A stretch of DNA of 64,000 nucleotides from Pseudomonas sp. G2-4 (GCF_030064125.1 NZ_CP125957.1:4644501-4708500); one strand, 5' to 3'. Counted from the stretch's first letter, positions 24,858 through 35,368 are shown. Made by a program: numbers and translations. Notes: generated from the sequence alone by a model not told the origin.

Positions 24858-25600
24858 TGAAACCTCCCGTTCCCAGTTTGCCCGGTGGCGTCTGTTCGAC
24901 CGGCCATGACATTAGGGTAAAAGCGCTTGATGGCCAGGTCAGCATTATCGATCAAAGTCATGCAGGCCCATACGCCCCGCGCCGCATCTCGGGCCGCGAT
25001 GGCGTCGGCGATATCCTTGTGGATAGGCAAGGTACGGCGCAGTTCATCCGGGTCGGCAGCCGACACCTCGAACGATACCGCCAGCAGCGCGCCCAGGGCC
25101 GGGACCATTTGTTCGATGAATTGATTATGGCTGGCGGCGAGGATGCACTCGTGGAAGAACTGGTCGGCGCGGTTGTAATCGGCGCCGCTGTCCACGGCCC
25201 GCTCCAGCGCATGGTAGGCCAGGCGGATCGCCTGCACCTGATCGGCCGTGGCCCGTTCGCAGGCCCAGCGCACCGCCATCGGCTCGATGGTACGGCGCAG
25301 GTCCAGCAGGTCATCGACAAAGTTTTCCGGCAGGCCGTTGCGTGACAGCCAGCCGACCACCTGTGGATCGAACAGGTTCCAGCGCCGCACCGGCAACACA
25401 CGAGTGCCGACTTTTGGTCCGACTTCCAGCATGCCTTTGGCCACCAGGGTCTTGATCGCCTCGCGAATGACCGTGCGGCTGACGCCCAGTTGCTGGCCCA
25501 GGTCCGCCTCAACCTTGATGGTCTGCCCAGGCTTGACCCCGCCGGCGGCTATCCAGCCCCCCAGCCAATCGACGGTCGATGCATGAAAACTGCTGGACAT
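24854..25600 (-). CDS. GntR/FadR-family sugar-acid regulator (DgoR-like)
   Basis: A 248-residue regulator. The N-terminal winged helix includes VEADLGQQLGVSRTVIREAIKTLVAKGMLEVGPKVGTRVLP. The C-terminal FCD effector domain (~90-230) includes LLDLRRTIEPMAVRWACERA, NRADQFFHECILAASHNQF and LPIHKDIADAI with the usual Asp/His metal-site positions. The group includes E. coli DgoR, the galactonate repressor. ATG 25600 is preferred over GTG 25606. Its promoter carries an operator-like palindrome between -35 and -10, suggesting self-repression released by a sugar acid. Confidence 0.88.
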   Translation of the reverse strand: MSSSFHASTVDWLGGWIAAGGVKPGQTIKVEADLGQQLGVSRTVIREAIKTLVAKGMLEVGPKVGTRVLPVRRWNLFDPQVVGWLSRNGLPENFVDDLLDLRRTIEPMAVRWACERATADQVQAIRLAYHALERAVDSGADYNRADQFFHECILAASHNQFIEQMVPALGALLAVSFEVSAADPDELRRTLPIHKDIADAIAARDAARGVWACMTLIDNADLAIKRFYPNVMAGRTDATGQTGNGRFQ

Positions 25601-25632
25601 GAACACCCCTGGGCCACTCTTATTGGAGGCCC

Positions 25633-25661
25633 ACGCTAATCATCATATGATTGGGTGTCAA
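25633..25661 (-). promoter_or_regulatory. gntR promoter
   Basis: On the minus strand a perfect TTGACA is followed after 17 bases by TAGCGT, a weak -10. The palindrome ATCATATGAT lies in the spacer. Confidence 0.55.
25642..25651. promoter_or_regulatory. GntR-type operator in its own promoter
   Basis: ATCATATGAT, a perfect 10-base palindrome between the -35 and -10 boxes. Its extended form AATCATCATATGAT matches the araF site. Confidence 0.65.
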
Positions 25662-25685
25662 TTTGAATTTTTGCGGCATCACACC

Positions 25686-25774
25686 TGTGGGAGCGAGCCT
25701 GCTCGCGATAACGGTGTGTCAGTTAAGGCTAGGTTGACGATGCTGCCGTCATCGCGAGCAAGCTCGCTCCCACA
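25686..25774. repeat. REP pair, type A
   Basis: Head-to-head GTGGGAGCGAGC copies between the gntR promoter and the convergent-side end of the DUF1285 gene. Confidence 0.9.
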
Positions 25775-25779
25775 AAGGC

Positions 25780-26340
25780 TCAGGGTTCCAGGCCGATAGG
25801 GAAGAACACGCCGCCACTCCACACGCCCAACCAGCGCTGCCCATTGATCTCGCGCCTGACCGCCAGCTCCACCAGTTGGTAGAACACATTGCGATGGATC
25901 AGCGCTTCGAGATTGCTGCGCACATGCACGTAGGGTGCAGGTTCCTGGGTCTGGGGATCGATCACCACCCGCATCGGATGGTCGCCGCCGGCCTCAGTGG
26001 TTTCCTCGACATTCGTCGTGAAGCGCAACAACTGCCCTTCCCCCTCGCCTTCAACCTCAAGGGTCACGGCCACGAACGGCGCATCGTCGACCTTGATGCC
26101 GACTTTTTCCACAGGGGTAATCAGGAAGTAATCATCGCCGTCGCGGCGGATGATGGTAGAGAACAGCTTGACCATCGGCTTACGCCCGATGGGCGTGCCC
26201 AGGTAGTACCAGGTGCCGTCCCGGGCGATGCGCATGTCGATGTCGCCGCAGAAGTCAGGGTTCCACAAGTGCACCGGCGGCAGCCCTTTGGTCTTGGGGA
26301 TCTGCCCCAGCAAGTCATTGGCTTTTTGCGGTCCGCTCAT
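25780..26340 (-). CDS. DUF1285 protein
   Basis: A 186-residue cytoplasmic protein of the DUF1285 family. It is recognisable by PPVHLWNPDFCGDIDMRIARDGTWYYLGTPIGRKPMVKLFSTIIRRDGDDYFLITPVEKVGI and the C-terminal NVFYQLVELAVRREINGQRWLGVWSGGVFFPIG. Family structures have a double beta-barrel-like fold; the function is not established. It runs 15 bases behind the DUF4823 lipoprotein gene, so the two are probably one transcript. Confidence 0.9.
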   Translation of the reverse strand: MSGPQKANDLLGQIPKTKGLPPVHLWNPDFCGDIDMRIARDGTWYYLGTPIGRKPMVKLFSTIIRRDGDDYFLITPVEKVGIKVDDAPFVAVTLEVEGEGEGQLLRFTTNVEETTEAGGDHPMRVVIDPQTQEPAPYVHVRSNLEALIHRNVFYQLVELAVRREINGQRWLGVWSGGVFFPIGLEP

Positions 26341-26355
26341 GGTGACTCCTTGAAT

Positions 26356-26961
26356 TTATTCGTCGCTCATCCCCAGCAGGCTGCGGGCATATTCACGCAA
26401 CGGCGTGGCGATGAGGTCTTGTGGCTGCTTGTCGTGCAACGTCAGTAAACCGCCACGACTCTTGATACGAGCAGTATCAATCAAATACTGGGTGCTGGTC
26501 TCGATCAACATGATTTGAATCACGCTGGTGTCGACACCCAGGCGATCCACGGCCTCTTCATCCTGCCATTCGTCGGTGTTGCCGATGCGGTTGTCCGCCT
26601 TGGCAAACCGGGTGTAGAGCAAATAATGGGCACCGGCGGCACGGGCTTCGCCCATGGCTTGGTCGAGACCTTCGGGAACCCGGGCGCGACGGACCATGGG
26701 GAAATACTCGATAAAGCCATTGAAGGCTTCCTCGGCCACCACATTGGGACGCGGATAGGCACTGCCTGGCGGAGCGAAGGCTCCTTGGGCGATGTAGATG
26801 AAAGAATCCGGCTGAATACGCAGATTGTTCACTCGACGGCTGTCGCTATGATCCAGCAGACCGGCATCGCTCATGTGATAACGAACGCCCTCTCCCATGT
26901 CGCTGACATTCATGCAGCCACCAAGCGCCAAAATGGCCAGCAGCAAAACCAGGCTACGCAT
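26356..26961 (-). CDS. DUF4823 lipoprotein
   Basis: About 201 residues from ATG 26961. The signal peptide ends ALGGC with Cys16 in the lipobox. The rest fits DUF4823: VRYHMSDAGLLDHSDSRRVNNLRIQPDSFIYIAQGAFAPPGSAYPRPNVVAEEAFNGFIEYFPMVRRA. Outer- or inner-membrane lipoprotein of unknown role. No clear partner apart from the DUF1285 gene behind it. Confidence 0.85.
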   Translation of the reverse strand: MRSLVLLLAILALGGCMNVSDMGEGVRYHMSDAGLLDHSDSRRVNNLRIQPDSFIYIAQGAFAPPGSAYPRPNVVAEEAFNGFIEYFPMVRRARVPEGLDQAMGEARAAGAHYLLYTRFAKADNRIGNTDEWQDEEAVDRLGVDTSVIQIMLIETSTQYLIDTARIKSRGGLLTLHDKQPQDLIATPLREYARSLLGMSDE

Positions 26962-27064
26962 CCTACCCTCCAAAAACCGGTGTCGGAAAACCGGCGAATG
27001 GCCAGTGGATGCAGCTTTTGCGCCAGACCAGGAGATTGACTGGATTTTCAGCCTGGAATGCAGT

Positions 27065-27171
27065 TGTGGCGAGGGAGCTTGCTCCCGCTGGGCAGCGAAG
27101 CGGCCCCCGCTTGGCTTTGCAAAGGCTTACGACTGCTGCGCAGACGAGCAAGAGCAAGCTCCCTCACCACA
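27065..27171. repeat. REP pair, type B
   Basis: The GTGGCGAGGGAGCTTGCTCCCGC REP and an inverted, slightly diverged copy, with a GC-rich middle. It lies between the DUF4823 gene and moaA. Confidence 0.85.
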
Positions 27172-27180
27172 AAGGGCTCG

Positions 27181-28149
27181 TCAGCCGCCAATGATCTTCA
27201 TGATGGTCGCGCCGCCGGAGAACGCCACTTCCTGCTTGTCCCCCAAAGCCTTGACCAGCAACCGCTGAAGCGCCGGCAATGCCTGATGCCGGGGTTTGTC
27301 CAGGAGATCGCCGACAAAGTGACGATTGCTCGACGACAGGCAGCCATGCAACCAACCCGTAGAGGACAGCCGCAACCGCGAACAAGTACGGCAGAAAGGC
27401 ACGCTTTCATTGGCGATCACGCCGAAATGCCCCAGCCCCGGGATTTCATAGCGCACCGCGGTAGCGTCCACCGGTGCATCGGCTTGCAGGTATTCGTACT
27501 GATCACCGATCAGACTCAACAACTGTTGGAGACTGACGAACTGCTGCAAAAATGCGTTCGAATCGCTGGCCAAATGCCCCATGCGCATCAACTCGATAAA
27601 ACGCAGTTCATAACCGCGCTCCAGGCAGTATTCGAGCAGGGGCATCACCTGATCCAGGTTTTGCCCGCGCAATGGCACCATGTTGACCTTGATCTTCAGG
27701 CCTGCCGCCCGGGCCTGATCCATACCGTCGAGCACCGTCGCCAAATCACCGCCGCGGGCGATGCTGCGAAACGCGTCGGGGTCCAAGGTATCGAGGGAAA
27801 CGTTGATGCGGCGGATGCCTGCATCCACGAGCAAGGGCAGTTTTTTCGCCAGCAGTTGACCGTTGGTGGTCAGACTGATGTCTTCCAGGCCCATCTGCCC
27901 CACCGCCATCATGAAACTTTCAAGCTTGGGACTGACCAGCGGCTCGCCACCGGTAATGCGCAACCGCTCGATTCCGGCAGCTTCAATCAGATAAGCCACA
28001 CCCCGCGCCATCGCCTCGGCCGACAGTTCATCCTGCGCAGCCACCAGCCGCTTGCCGTTGGGCACGCAGTAGGTACAAGCGTAATTGCAGGCGGAAGTCA
28101 GGCTGATCCGCAAATTGCGAAAACGCCTGCCTTGACGGTCAACGATCAT
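27181..28149 (-). CDS. moaA: GTP 3',8-cyclase MoaA
   Basis: A 322-residue radical SAM enzyme for the first step of molybdopterin synthesis. The N-terminal SAM cluster has Cys21, Cys25 and Cys28 (CNYACTYC) with GGEP after it. The second cluster has Cys253, Cys256 and Cys270. The chain ends in the conserved Gly-Gly. All catalytic features are intact. No other moa genes are adjacent, so this is probably a second, solitary moaA copy, as seen in several Pseudomonas. A molybdenum hydroxylase operon lies 20 kb away in the same window. Confidence 0.95.
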   Translation of the reverse strand: MIVDRQGRRFRNLRISLTSACNYACTYCVPNGKRLVAAQDELSAEAMARGVAYLIEAAGIERLRITGGEPLVSPKLESFMMAVGQMGLEDISLTTNGQLLAKKLPLLVDAGIRRINVSLDTLDPDAFRSIARGGDLATVLDGMDQARAAGLKIKVNMVPLRGQNLDQVMPLLEYCLERGYELRFIELMRMGHLASDSNAFLQQFVSLQQLLSLIGDQYEYLQADAPVDATAVRYEIPGLGHFGVIANESVPFCRTCSRLRLSSTGWLHGCLSSSNRHFVGDLLDKPRHQALPALQRLLVKALGDKQEVAFSGGATIMKIIGG

Positions 28150-28243
28150 GGATCACTCCGGCGAAAGAAAAATCGGACTCGCGAAACTTGACCTAGAAAT
28201 CAAGTATGCGCAAGGTCCAAGCCTGAGTATATTCCTGGGGCAC

Positions 28244-28269
28244 TGCGCCATGTAAGCGGACATGGCGCA
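28244..28269. repeat. Perfect 10-base inverted repeat between TetR and moaA
   Basis: TGCGCCATGT, a 6-base loop, then ACATGGCGCA. It lies after the TetR gene stop and before moaA. No T-run follows, so it may be an operator or RNA stem rather than a terminator. Confidence 0.75.
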
Positions 28270-28285
28270 ATAAGGCATCTGAATG

Positions 28286-28924
28286 TCAGGTGCTAGGAAC
28301 GTCGGTATCGCGCTTGCGCTTGTTGCCCATGCGCACGCCAATATCCATCAGGAACTGGAAAAAGCCTTCCTGGTCTTCCAGCACATTGCTCCAGAACGGC
28401 GAGTGATACAGCGCCACCGCGCCGTGCACCAACGCCCAGGCGGCGCAGTAATGGAAATAAGGCGGCACGTCTTCGAGCTTGCCTTCGCTGATCCGGCCCT
28501 TGATCAGCAGCGTCAGGCGTTCGAAGTTCGAGGCGCGGATCTTGTGCAGCTCCTCGACCATCTCCGGCACCTGGTTGCCCTTGACCACCTTCTCTTCCAG
28601 GCGATCGAACAAACGGTAACGCTGCGGGTCGCGCATGCGGAACTCGAAGTAGGCCCGGGACAGGGCCTCCTTGTCCTTGTCCACGTCGGCCGAATGCAGC
28701 AGCTCGTTCAAATCGCGCTCGTAATCGAGCATCAGGCGCAGGTAGATCTCCGCCTTGGACTTGAAATGTTTATAGATCGTGCCTTTGCCGATACCCACGG
28801 CATCCGCAATCATCTCGACGGTGACACTGTCTTCACCTTGGTCGAGGAACAACTTGAGCGCGGTGTCGAGAATTTCCTGCTCGCGGCGGCGAAACTCACG
28901 GACCTTACGGGGTTCTTTGTGCAT
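28286..28924 (-). CDS. TetR/AcrR-family regulator
   Basis: A 212-residue TetR regulator with an N-terminal helix-turn-helix (LDTALKLFLDQGEDSVTVEMIADAVGIGKGTIYKHFKSKAEIYLRLML) and a C-terminal helical ligand domain. It belongs to a group conserved in Pseudomonas near tatD and rgsA. The effector and target are unknown. The inverted repeat behind it (28244-28269) is not at its own promoter, so it cannot be assigned to this regulator. Confidence 0.9.
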   Translation of the reverse strand: MHKEPRKVREFRRREQEILDTALKLFLDQGEDSVTVEMIADAVGIGKGTIYKHFKSKAEIYLRLMLDYERDLNELLHSADVDKDKEALSRAYFEFRMRDPQRYRLFDRLEEKVVKGNQVPEMVEELHKIRASNFERLTLLIKGRISEGKLEDVPPYFHYCAAWALVHGAVALYHSPFWSNVLEDQEGFFQFLMDIGVRMGNKRKRDTDVPST

Positions 28925-29171
28925 AAGAAAAAGGTCTGAAGGGTCAAAATTCGAAGCCCGGTATTATGCCTAACTTACGCAAAAATGCACGGATCATCCG
29001 TTCTCCGCCACAGTTCTTCCGAAAACCTTGCAAGCCCGACTCCACTCTTTTCACCCCGACACGCCTTACCGGCAAGCTTTGGCGACAGTGAGAACTTATC
29101 CGAAGCGAGCGTATTCCAAATATGTTTAAAAACCGCCTCGGCCCGACTGGACGCGCTGGGATACTGATCAA

Positions 29172-29299
29172 TACTTGAACTGTCAGTGCGACATCTCCCC
29201 CAAGTGACGCGCTGATAAAGGTACCAATGGACCGTGTGCCTTTGTTTTACTCCTAATGGTCTTAACCCGGATTCACCCCCCAGAACCCGGGTTTTTTTT
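29172..29299 (+). ncRNA. rgsA: Probable RgsA small RNA (boundaries approximate)
   Basis: Between the TetR gene and tatD on the plus strand, about 130 bases end in a Rho-independent terminator: arms AACCCGG and CCGGGTT plus T8. There is no gene in this direction that could need it. In P. aeruginosa the sRNA RgsA lies exactly between the TetR-side genes and tatD. A GATACT box at 29160-29165 could be a sigma-S-like -10. The sequence was not compared with a database, and the longer 5' form is also possible. Confidence 0.6.
29264..29299 (+). terminator. Terminator of the plus-strand RNA in front of tatD
   Basis: AACCCGG and CCGGGTT arms, a ~16-base loop and a run of T8. Confidence 0.85.
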
Positions 29300-29308
29300 G
29301 CATGAAAT

Positions 29309-30103
29309 TCAGACTTGCCCCGGACGGACATGGGCTAGCGGAAACAATTGCTTAAAGTTTTCCGTCGTCTGCTCAGCGAATCGCTCGTAGGACTCGCCCC
29401 GCAACATCGCCAGGAACTCCGCCACTTCTCGTACGTATTGCGGAAGGTTCGGCTTGCCACGATACGGAATCGGCGCCAGGTACGGCGAGTCGGTCTCCAC
29501 CAGCAGGCGATCGGCCGGCACTTTACTGGCGACGTCGCGCAGGGCGTCAGCGTTGCGGAACGTGACAATCCCAGACAAGGAAATGTAGTAACCCATGTCC
29601 AGCGCGGCCTTGGCCATGTCCCAGTCTTCGGTGAAGCAATGCAGCACTCCGGCCTGGGGCAGCGCCGCGTCACGCAGCAAGGCCAGGGTGTCGGCCCGGG
29701 CGCCACGGGTGTGGATGATCACCGGCTTACCGGTCTGTTGCGCAGCCTCCAGGTGCAGTCGAAACGAGGCTTGCTGCACCTCGGCGGCTTCTGGTTCGTA
29801 GTGATAGTCCAGACCGGTTTCGCCAATGGCTACTACCCGCGGGTGGTCCAGCTCACGCAGCAGCCAGTCCAAGGCCGGCGTGGCATCGGGCTGGACATCC
29901 AGCGGATGGATACCGACCGAACAATCGACATCCTCATAGCGTTCAGCCAGCGCCTTGACGTCAGCGGCGTTGTCGGCGCTGACACCGATGCACAGGAAGT
30001 GGCCGACACCCCGTTGGCGGGCGGCGTCCAGTGCGGCATCCAGGGAGCCGTCATGGGCAGCGAGGTCGAGGCGGTCAAGGTGGCAATGGGAATCTACAAG
30101 CAT
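29309..30103 (-). CDS. tatD: TatD-family metal-dependent DNase/hydrolase
   Basis: A 264-residue TIM-barrel hydrolase. It starts MLVDSHCHLDRLDLAAHDGSL with the first metal histidines (HCH). Further ligand motifs are VAIGETGLDYHY, KPVIIHTRGA, VLHCFTEDW and LLVETDSPYLAPIPYRGKPN. Members are 3'-5' DNases acting in DNA repair or apoptosis-like degradation. This is the ycfH-like paralogue always found beside pilZ and holB. Last gene of the rpmF-to-tatD run. Confidence 0.93.
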   Translation of the reverse strand: MLVDSHCHLDRLDLAAHDGSLDAALDAARQRGVGHFLCIGVSADNAADVKALAERYEDVDCSVGIHPLDVQPDATPALDWLLRELDHPRVVAIGETGLDYHYEPEAAEVQQASFRLHLEAAQQTGKPVIIHTRGARADTLALLRDAALPQAGVLHCFTEDWDMAKAALDMGYYISLSGIVTFRNADALRDVASKVPADRLLVETDSPYLAPIPYRGKPNLPQYVREVAEFLAMLRGESYERFAEQTTENFKQLFPLAHVRPGQV

Positions 30104-30114
30104 AAAGGGCTGGG

Positions 30115-30471
30115 CTACATCGTATGGGTGGGACGGTCGGACTTCAGGGTTCCGGCCAGGTGGGTTTCGATCTGATTACGGGCCGAACTGTCGCCTTCAT
30201 TGAACTGCACGCCAACGCCGGCGGCCCGGTTGCCTTGCGCGCCTTTGGGAGTCATCCAGATTACCTTGCCGGCGACCGGGACCTTCTCCGGCTCATCCAT
30301 CAGGCTCAACAGCATGAACACCTCATCGCCCAAGCGATAATTCTTGTTGGTAGGAATGAACAGGCCGCCATTTTTGATGAAGGGCATATAGGCGGCGTAA
30401 AGCACCGACTTGTCCTTGATGGTCAGGGACAGGATGCCGTTGCGTGGCCCGGGGCTGACAGGTTCGTTCAT
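30115..30471 (-). CDS. pilZ: PilZ, type IV pilus assembly protein
   Basis: A 118-residue PilZ-domain protein of the original PilZ type. It has MNEPVSPGPRNGILSLTIKDKSVLYAAYMPFIKNGGLFIPTNKNYRLGDEVFMLLSLMDEPEKVPVAGKVIWMTPKG. It lacks the RxxxR ring motif that binds c-di-GMP, as in true PilZ, which instead binds PilB and FimX. It is between tatD and holB, its usual place. Confidence 0.94.
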   Translation of the reverse strand: MNEPVSPGPRNGILSLTIKDKSVLYAAYMPFIKNGGLFIPTNKNYRLGDEVFMLLSLMDEPEKVPVAGKVIWMTPKGAQGNRAAGVGVQFNEGDSSARNQIETHLAGTLKSDRPTHTM

Positions 30472-30513
30472 ACTGATCTCCGCTGCGATTGAGCTGAGTT
30501 TAGGCCGTGTCTG

Positions 30514-32134
<1,621 letters not shown>

Positions 32135-32144
32135 TTAATCAAAG

Positions 32145-33305
32145 TCATTGCGGGCTCGGCGGCTCGCTGGCATTCGGTTCGGGGGCAGGTTGCTGTGCGG
32201 GTACTGGGGGCACGGCTTCAGGCGCCGTATCAGGCGAAGCCGCGGGAATCGGCACCTGTTCGTCCGGTGTGGCCGGGGCCGGGCTGGACCGGTAATCGGC
32301 GCGACGCTTGAGCTGGAACTCACGCACCGCGTTGTTGTGCGACTCCAGATCATCGGAGAACACATGACTGCCATCACCGCGAGCGACAAAGTAGAGGCTA
32401 TTGCCCTGCACCGGGTTCAACGCGGCGTGAATCGCCTCGCGTCCCACCATCGCAATCGGCGTTGGCGGCAGGCCCGGAATCAGATAGGTGTTATACGGAT
32501 TTTCTTCTTTCAAATGGGCACGGGTAAGTTTGCCGGTGTAGCGCTCGCCCAGCCCGTAGATCACCGTGGGGTCGGTTTGCAGCAGCATGCCCAAGCGCAT
32601 GCGGCGCACGAACACACCGGCAATCTGCCCGCGCTCCTGGGGCACGCCGGTTTCCTTTTCCACCAGGGAGGCCATGATCAGCGCTTGATAGGGCTGGGTG
32701 TAAGGCACATCGGCGGCCCGCTGTGCCCACTCCTTGGCAAGTACATCTTCCAGCCGGTCATAGGCTTTTTTCAGCAGATCGGCATCCGACGTACCGCGTA
32801 CAAAACGATAGGTGTCCGGGAAAAACCGACCTTCGGGAAATACCCCGGAATGGCCAAGGCGCTCCATCACCTGGCTATCGCTCAACCCGGTGAGGGTCTT
32901 CTGGAGTTTTTCATCCTTGGCCAGCGCCGCGCGGACCTGACGGAAATTCCAGCCTTCCACCAACGTCACGCTGTACTGCACCACTTCACCGCGCTTCCAG
33001 ACACCGATGAGGTTTTCCATCGTCATGCCCGGCACCATCCGATACTCACCGGAGTGCAGCGGCTGGCCGGCCAGATTGAAGCGCCAATAGACCCGCAGCC
33101 AGAAAGCGTCCTTGATCAGGCCGTCGGTTTCGAGGCGCTTGAGGGTTCCAGTCGGGGTGGTCCCGTTGGGCACGTCCAGCATCTCTTCCTGGGTAATGTT
33201 CAGCGGCTGTTGCAACGCCGAATGAATCTTCCAGGCCGAAACGCCCAACAACAGCCCTGCCAGAACCAGTCCGGTTTCCAGCAGCAGCAAGAATTTACGT
33301 CTCAC
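32145..33305 (-). CDS. mltG: Endolytic murein transglycosylase
   Basis: A 386-residue inner-membrane protein with one N-terminal membrane segment (FLLLLETGLVLAGLLLGV). It has a LysM-like region and the YceG catalytic domain (SLVEKETGVPQERGQIAGVFVRRMRLGMLLQTDPTVIYGLG, PYNTYLIPGLPPTPI). The Glu of VEKETG is the catalytic acid. It cuts nascent peptidoglycan glycans. The C-terminal Pro-rich tail (~345-386) is an extra extension. GTG start, 3 bases after pabC. Confidence 0.94.
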   Translation of the reverse strand: MRRKFLLLLETGLVLAGLLLGVSAWKIHSALQQPLNITQEEMLDVPNGTTPTGTLKRLETDGLIKDAFWLRVYWRFNLAGQPLHSGEYRMVPGMTMENLIGVWKRGEVVQYSVTLVEGWNFRQVRAALAKDEKLQKTLTGLSDSQVMERLGHSGVFPEGRFFPDTYRFVRGTSDADLLKKAYDRLEDVLAKEWAQRAADVPYTQPYQALIMASLVEKETGVPQERGQIAGVFVRRMRLGMLLQTDPTVIYGLGERYTGKLTRAHLKEENPYNTYLIPGLPPTPIAMVGREAIHAALNPVQGNSLYFVARGDGSHVFSDDLESHNNAVREFQLKRRADYRSSPAPATPDEQVPIPAASPDTAPEAVPPVPAQQPAPEPNASEPPSPQ

Positions 33306-33308
33306 GAA

Positions 33309-34124
33309 TCAAACATCCAATAGCGCACGGGCAAGGGCCTGCAGTTTACGGGTGAGCGGCCCAACCGACCAGCGCGCCGAACCACATGCCTGCACTGGCC
33401 ACACGCCATAAACACTGTTGCAGACGAAGACTTCATCAGCCTGGTGCAGCTGTTCGAGGCGAATGTCGGTGATTTGCGTGGCGATGCCTTGAGACTCGGC
33501 TTGAAACAATAATTCTGCGCGCATCACGCCGGCCACACCGCAACGGCTCAGATCCGCTGTGACCAAGACGCCATCGCGCACCAGGAACAGGTTGCTGAAG
33601 ACGCCTTCGATCACCCGCCCGGACGTGTCCAGCATCAAGCCTTCGGCGTATTGAGCATCGGTCCATTCGGCGCGAGCCAGCACTTGTTCAAGGCGATTGA
33701 GGTGCTTGAGGCCTGCGAGCAAAGGCTGCTCGGACAAGCGTACGGTGCAAGGGAACAGATGAACGCCGCGTTCGGCATGCGCAGCGGGATAAGCGGGCGG
33801 CGAGCTCCCTTGCAGGATCCTGCGCCCCCGTGCAGAGGGATCGGCGGCATAACCGCGCAAGCTGTCACCGCGGGTCACGATCAGCTTCAACACCCCGTCA
33901 CCCAGGCGTTGCGCATAGGTATTCAGCTCGGCGCTCAACTCGGTCATGTCAACCTTGAGCGCCAATCGCTGGCAACCCAACCCCAGGCGTTGCAGATGAC
34001 GCTCCAGCAACACGGGCTCGCCATCGCTTACGGCGATGGTTTCGAACAGTCCATCGCCATAAGCCAGGCCGCGATCTTTCAGCGACAGAACGTCGGCCGG
34101 TAGACCGTCGACCCAGCTTTCCAT
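33309..34124 (-). CDS. pabC: 4-amino-4-deoxychorismate lyase
   Basis: About 271 residues of the fold-type IV PLP enzymes. It releases 4-aminobenzoate and pyruvate for folate. The motifs are LSLKDRGLAYGDGLFETIAV, LKHLNRLEQVLARAEW (PLP lysine in this stretch), YAEGLMLDTSGRVIEGVFSNLFLV and VTADLSRCGVAGVMRAELL. ATG 34124 shares one base with the fabF stop (TGATG), so translation is coupled. Confidence 0.92.
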   Translation of the reverse strand: MESWVDGLPADVLSLKDRGLAYGDGLFETIAVSDGEPVLLERHLQRLGLGCQRLALKVDMTELSAELNTYAQRLGDGVLKLIVTRGDSLRGYAADPSARGRRILQGSSPPAYPAAHAERGVHLFPCTVRLSEQPLLAGLKHLNRLEQVLARAEWTDAQYAEGLMLDTSGRVIEGVFSNLFLVRDGVLVTADLSRCGVAGVMRAELLFQAESQGIATQITDIRLEQLHQADEVFVCNSVYGVWPVQACGSARWSVGPLTRKLQALARALLDV

Positions 34125-35368
34125 CAACCAGCGAACCGGCGGAACACCAGCGAGCCGTTGGTCCCGCCGAAACCGAAGGAGTTGGACAACACCACATCGA
34201 TGTCCATGCCGCGGGCCGTGTGCGGAACGAAGTCCAGGTCGCAGCCTTCATCTGGCTCATCGAGGTTGATGGTCGGCGGCGCCACCTGGCTGTTGATCGC
34301 CAATACGCTGAAGATCGCCTCCACCGCCCCTGCCGCACCCAGCAGGTGACCGGTCATGGACTTGGTCGAGCTGACCGCCAGTTTATAGGCGTGCTCGCCG
34401 AACACGGTCTTGATCGCCTGGGCTTCAGCCAAGTCGCCAGCCGGGGTCGAAGTACCATGGGCGTTGATGTACTGCACCTGCTCGCCGTTGATTTTCGCGT
34501 CACGCAAGGCATTGGCGATGCAACGGGCTGCCCCGGCGCCATCGGCGGGTGGCGACGTCATGTGGTACGCGTCGCCGCTGGTCCCAAAGCCGATCAGTTC
34601 GGCATAGATGGTCGCGCCGCGCGCCTTGGCGTGCTCCAGCTCCTCGAGCACCAGTGCACCGGCGCCGTCGGACAGCACGAAGCCGTCGCGCCCCTTGTCC
34701 CACGGCCGACTCGCGCGGGCCGGTTCGTCGTTGCGGGTCGACAGCGCACGAGAAGCACCGAAGCCACCCATACCCAGGCCGCAAGCCGCCATTTCGGCGC
34801 CCCCGGCAATCATCACGTCGGCTTCGTCGTACATGATATTACGCGCGGCCATGCCGATGCAGTGGGTACCGGTGGTGCACGCCGTGGCGATGGCGTAGTT
34901 AGGTCCCTGGGCACCCAAGTGGATGGACAGGAAACCGGAAATCATATTGATGATCGAGCCCGGCACGAAGAACGGAGAAATCCGTCGCGGCCCCGATTCG
35001 TGCAGCGTGCGGCTGGTTTCTTCGATATTGGTCAAACCGCCAATACCCGACCCCATGGCCACGCCGATGCGTTCACGGTTGGCGTCGGTGACTTCCAGAC
35101 CGGCGTTACGCACCGCCTGGAAACCGGCTGCCAAGCCGTATTGAATGAACAGGTCAAGTTTGCGGGCTTCCTTGACCGACAGATATTCCTCGACATTGAA
35201 ACCCTTTACCGAGCCGCCAAAACGGGTGGAATAGGCAGAAAGGTCGGTGTGTTCGATCAGACCAATGCCACTACGGCCAGCCAGAATGCCCTGCCAGCTG
35301 CTCGGCACATCCGTGCCCAGTGGCGACAACATACCCATACCGGTGACTACGACGCGTCTACGCGACAC
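34124..35368 (-). CDS. fabF: Beta-ketoacyl-ACP synthase II
   Basis: A 414-residue KASII. The catalytic triad is visible: Cys164 in TACTTGTHC, His304 in [11 protein letters not shown] and His341 in [11 protein letters not shown]. It extends fatty-acyl chains with malonyl-ACP. The gene follows acpP by about 108 bases with an intervening terminator. pabC follows by overlap. Confidence 0.97.
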   Translation of the reverse strand: MSRRRVVVTGMGMLSPLGTDVPSSWQGILAGRSGIGLIEHTDLSAYSTRFGGSVKGFNVEEYLSVKEARKLDLFIQYGLAAGFQAVRNAGLEVTDANRERIGVAMGSGIGGLTNIEETSRTLHESGPRRISPFFVPGSIINMISGFLSIHLGAQGPNYAIATACTTGTHCIGMAARNIMYDEADVMIAGGAEMAACGLGMGGFGASRALSTRNDEPARASRPWDKGRDGFVLSDGAGALVLEELEHAKARGATIYAELIGFGTSGDAYHMTSPPADGAGAARCIANALRDAKINGEQVQYINAHGTSTPAGDLAEAQAIKTVFGEHAYKLAVSSTKSMTGHLLGAAGAVEAIFSVLAINSQVAPPTINLDEPDEGCDLDFVPHTARGMDIDVVLSNSFGFGGTNGSLVFRRFAG

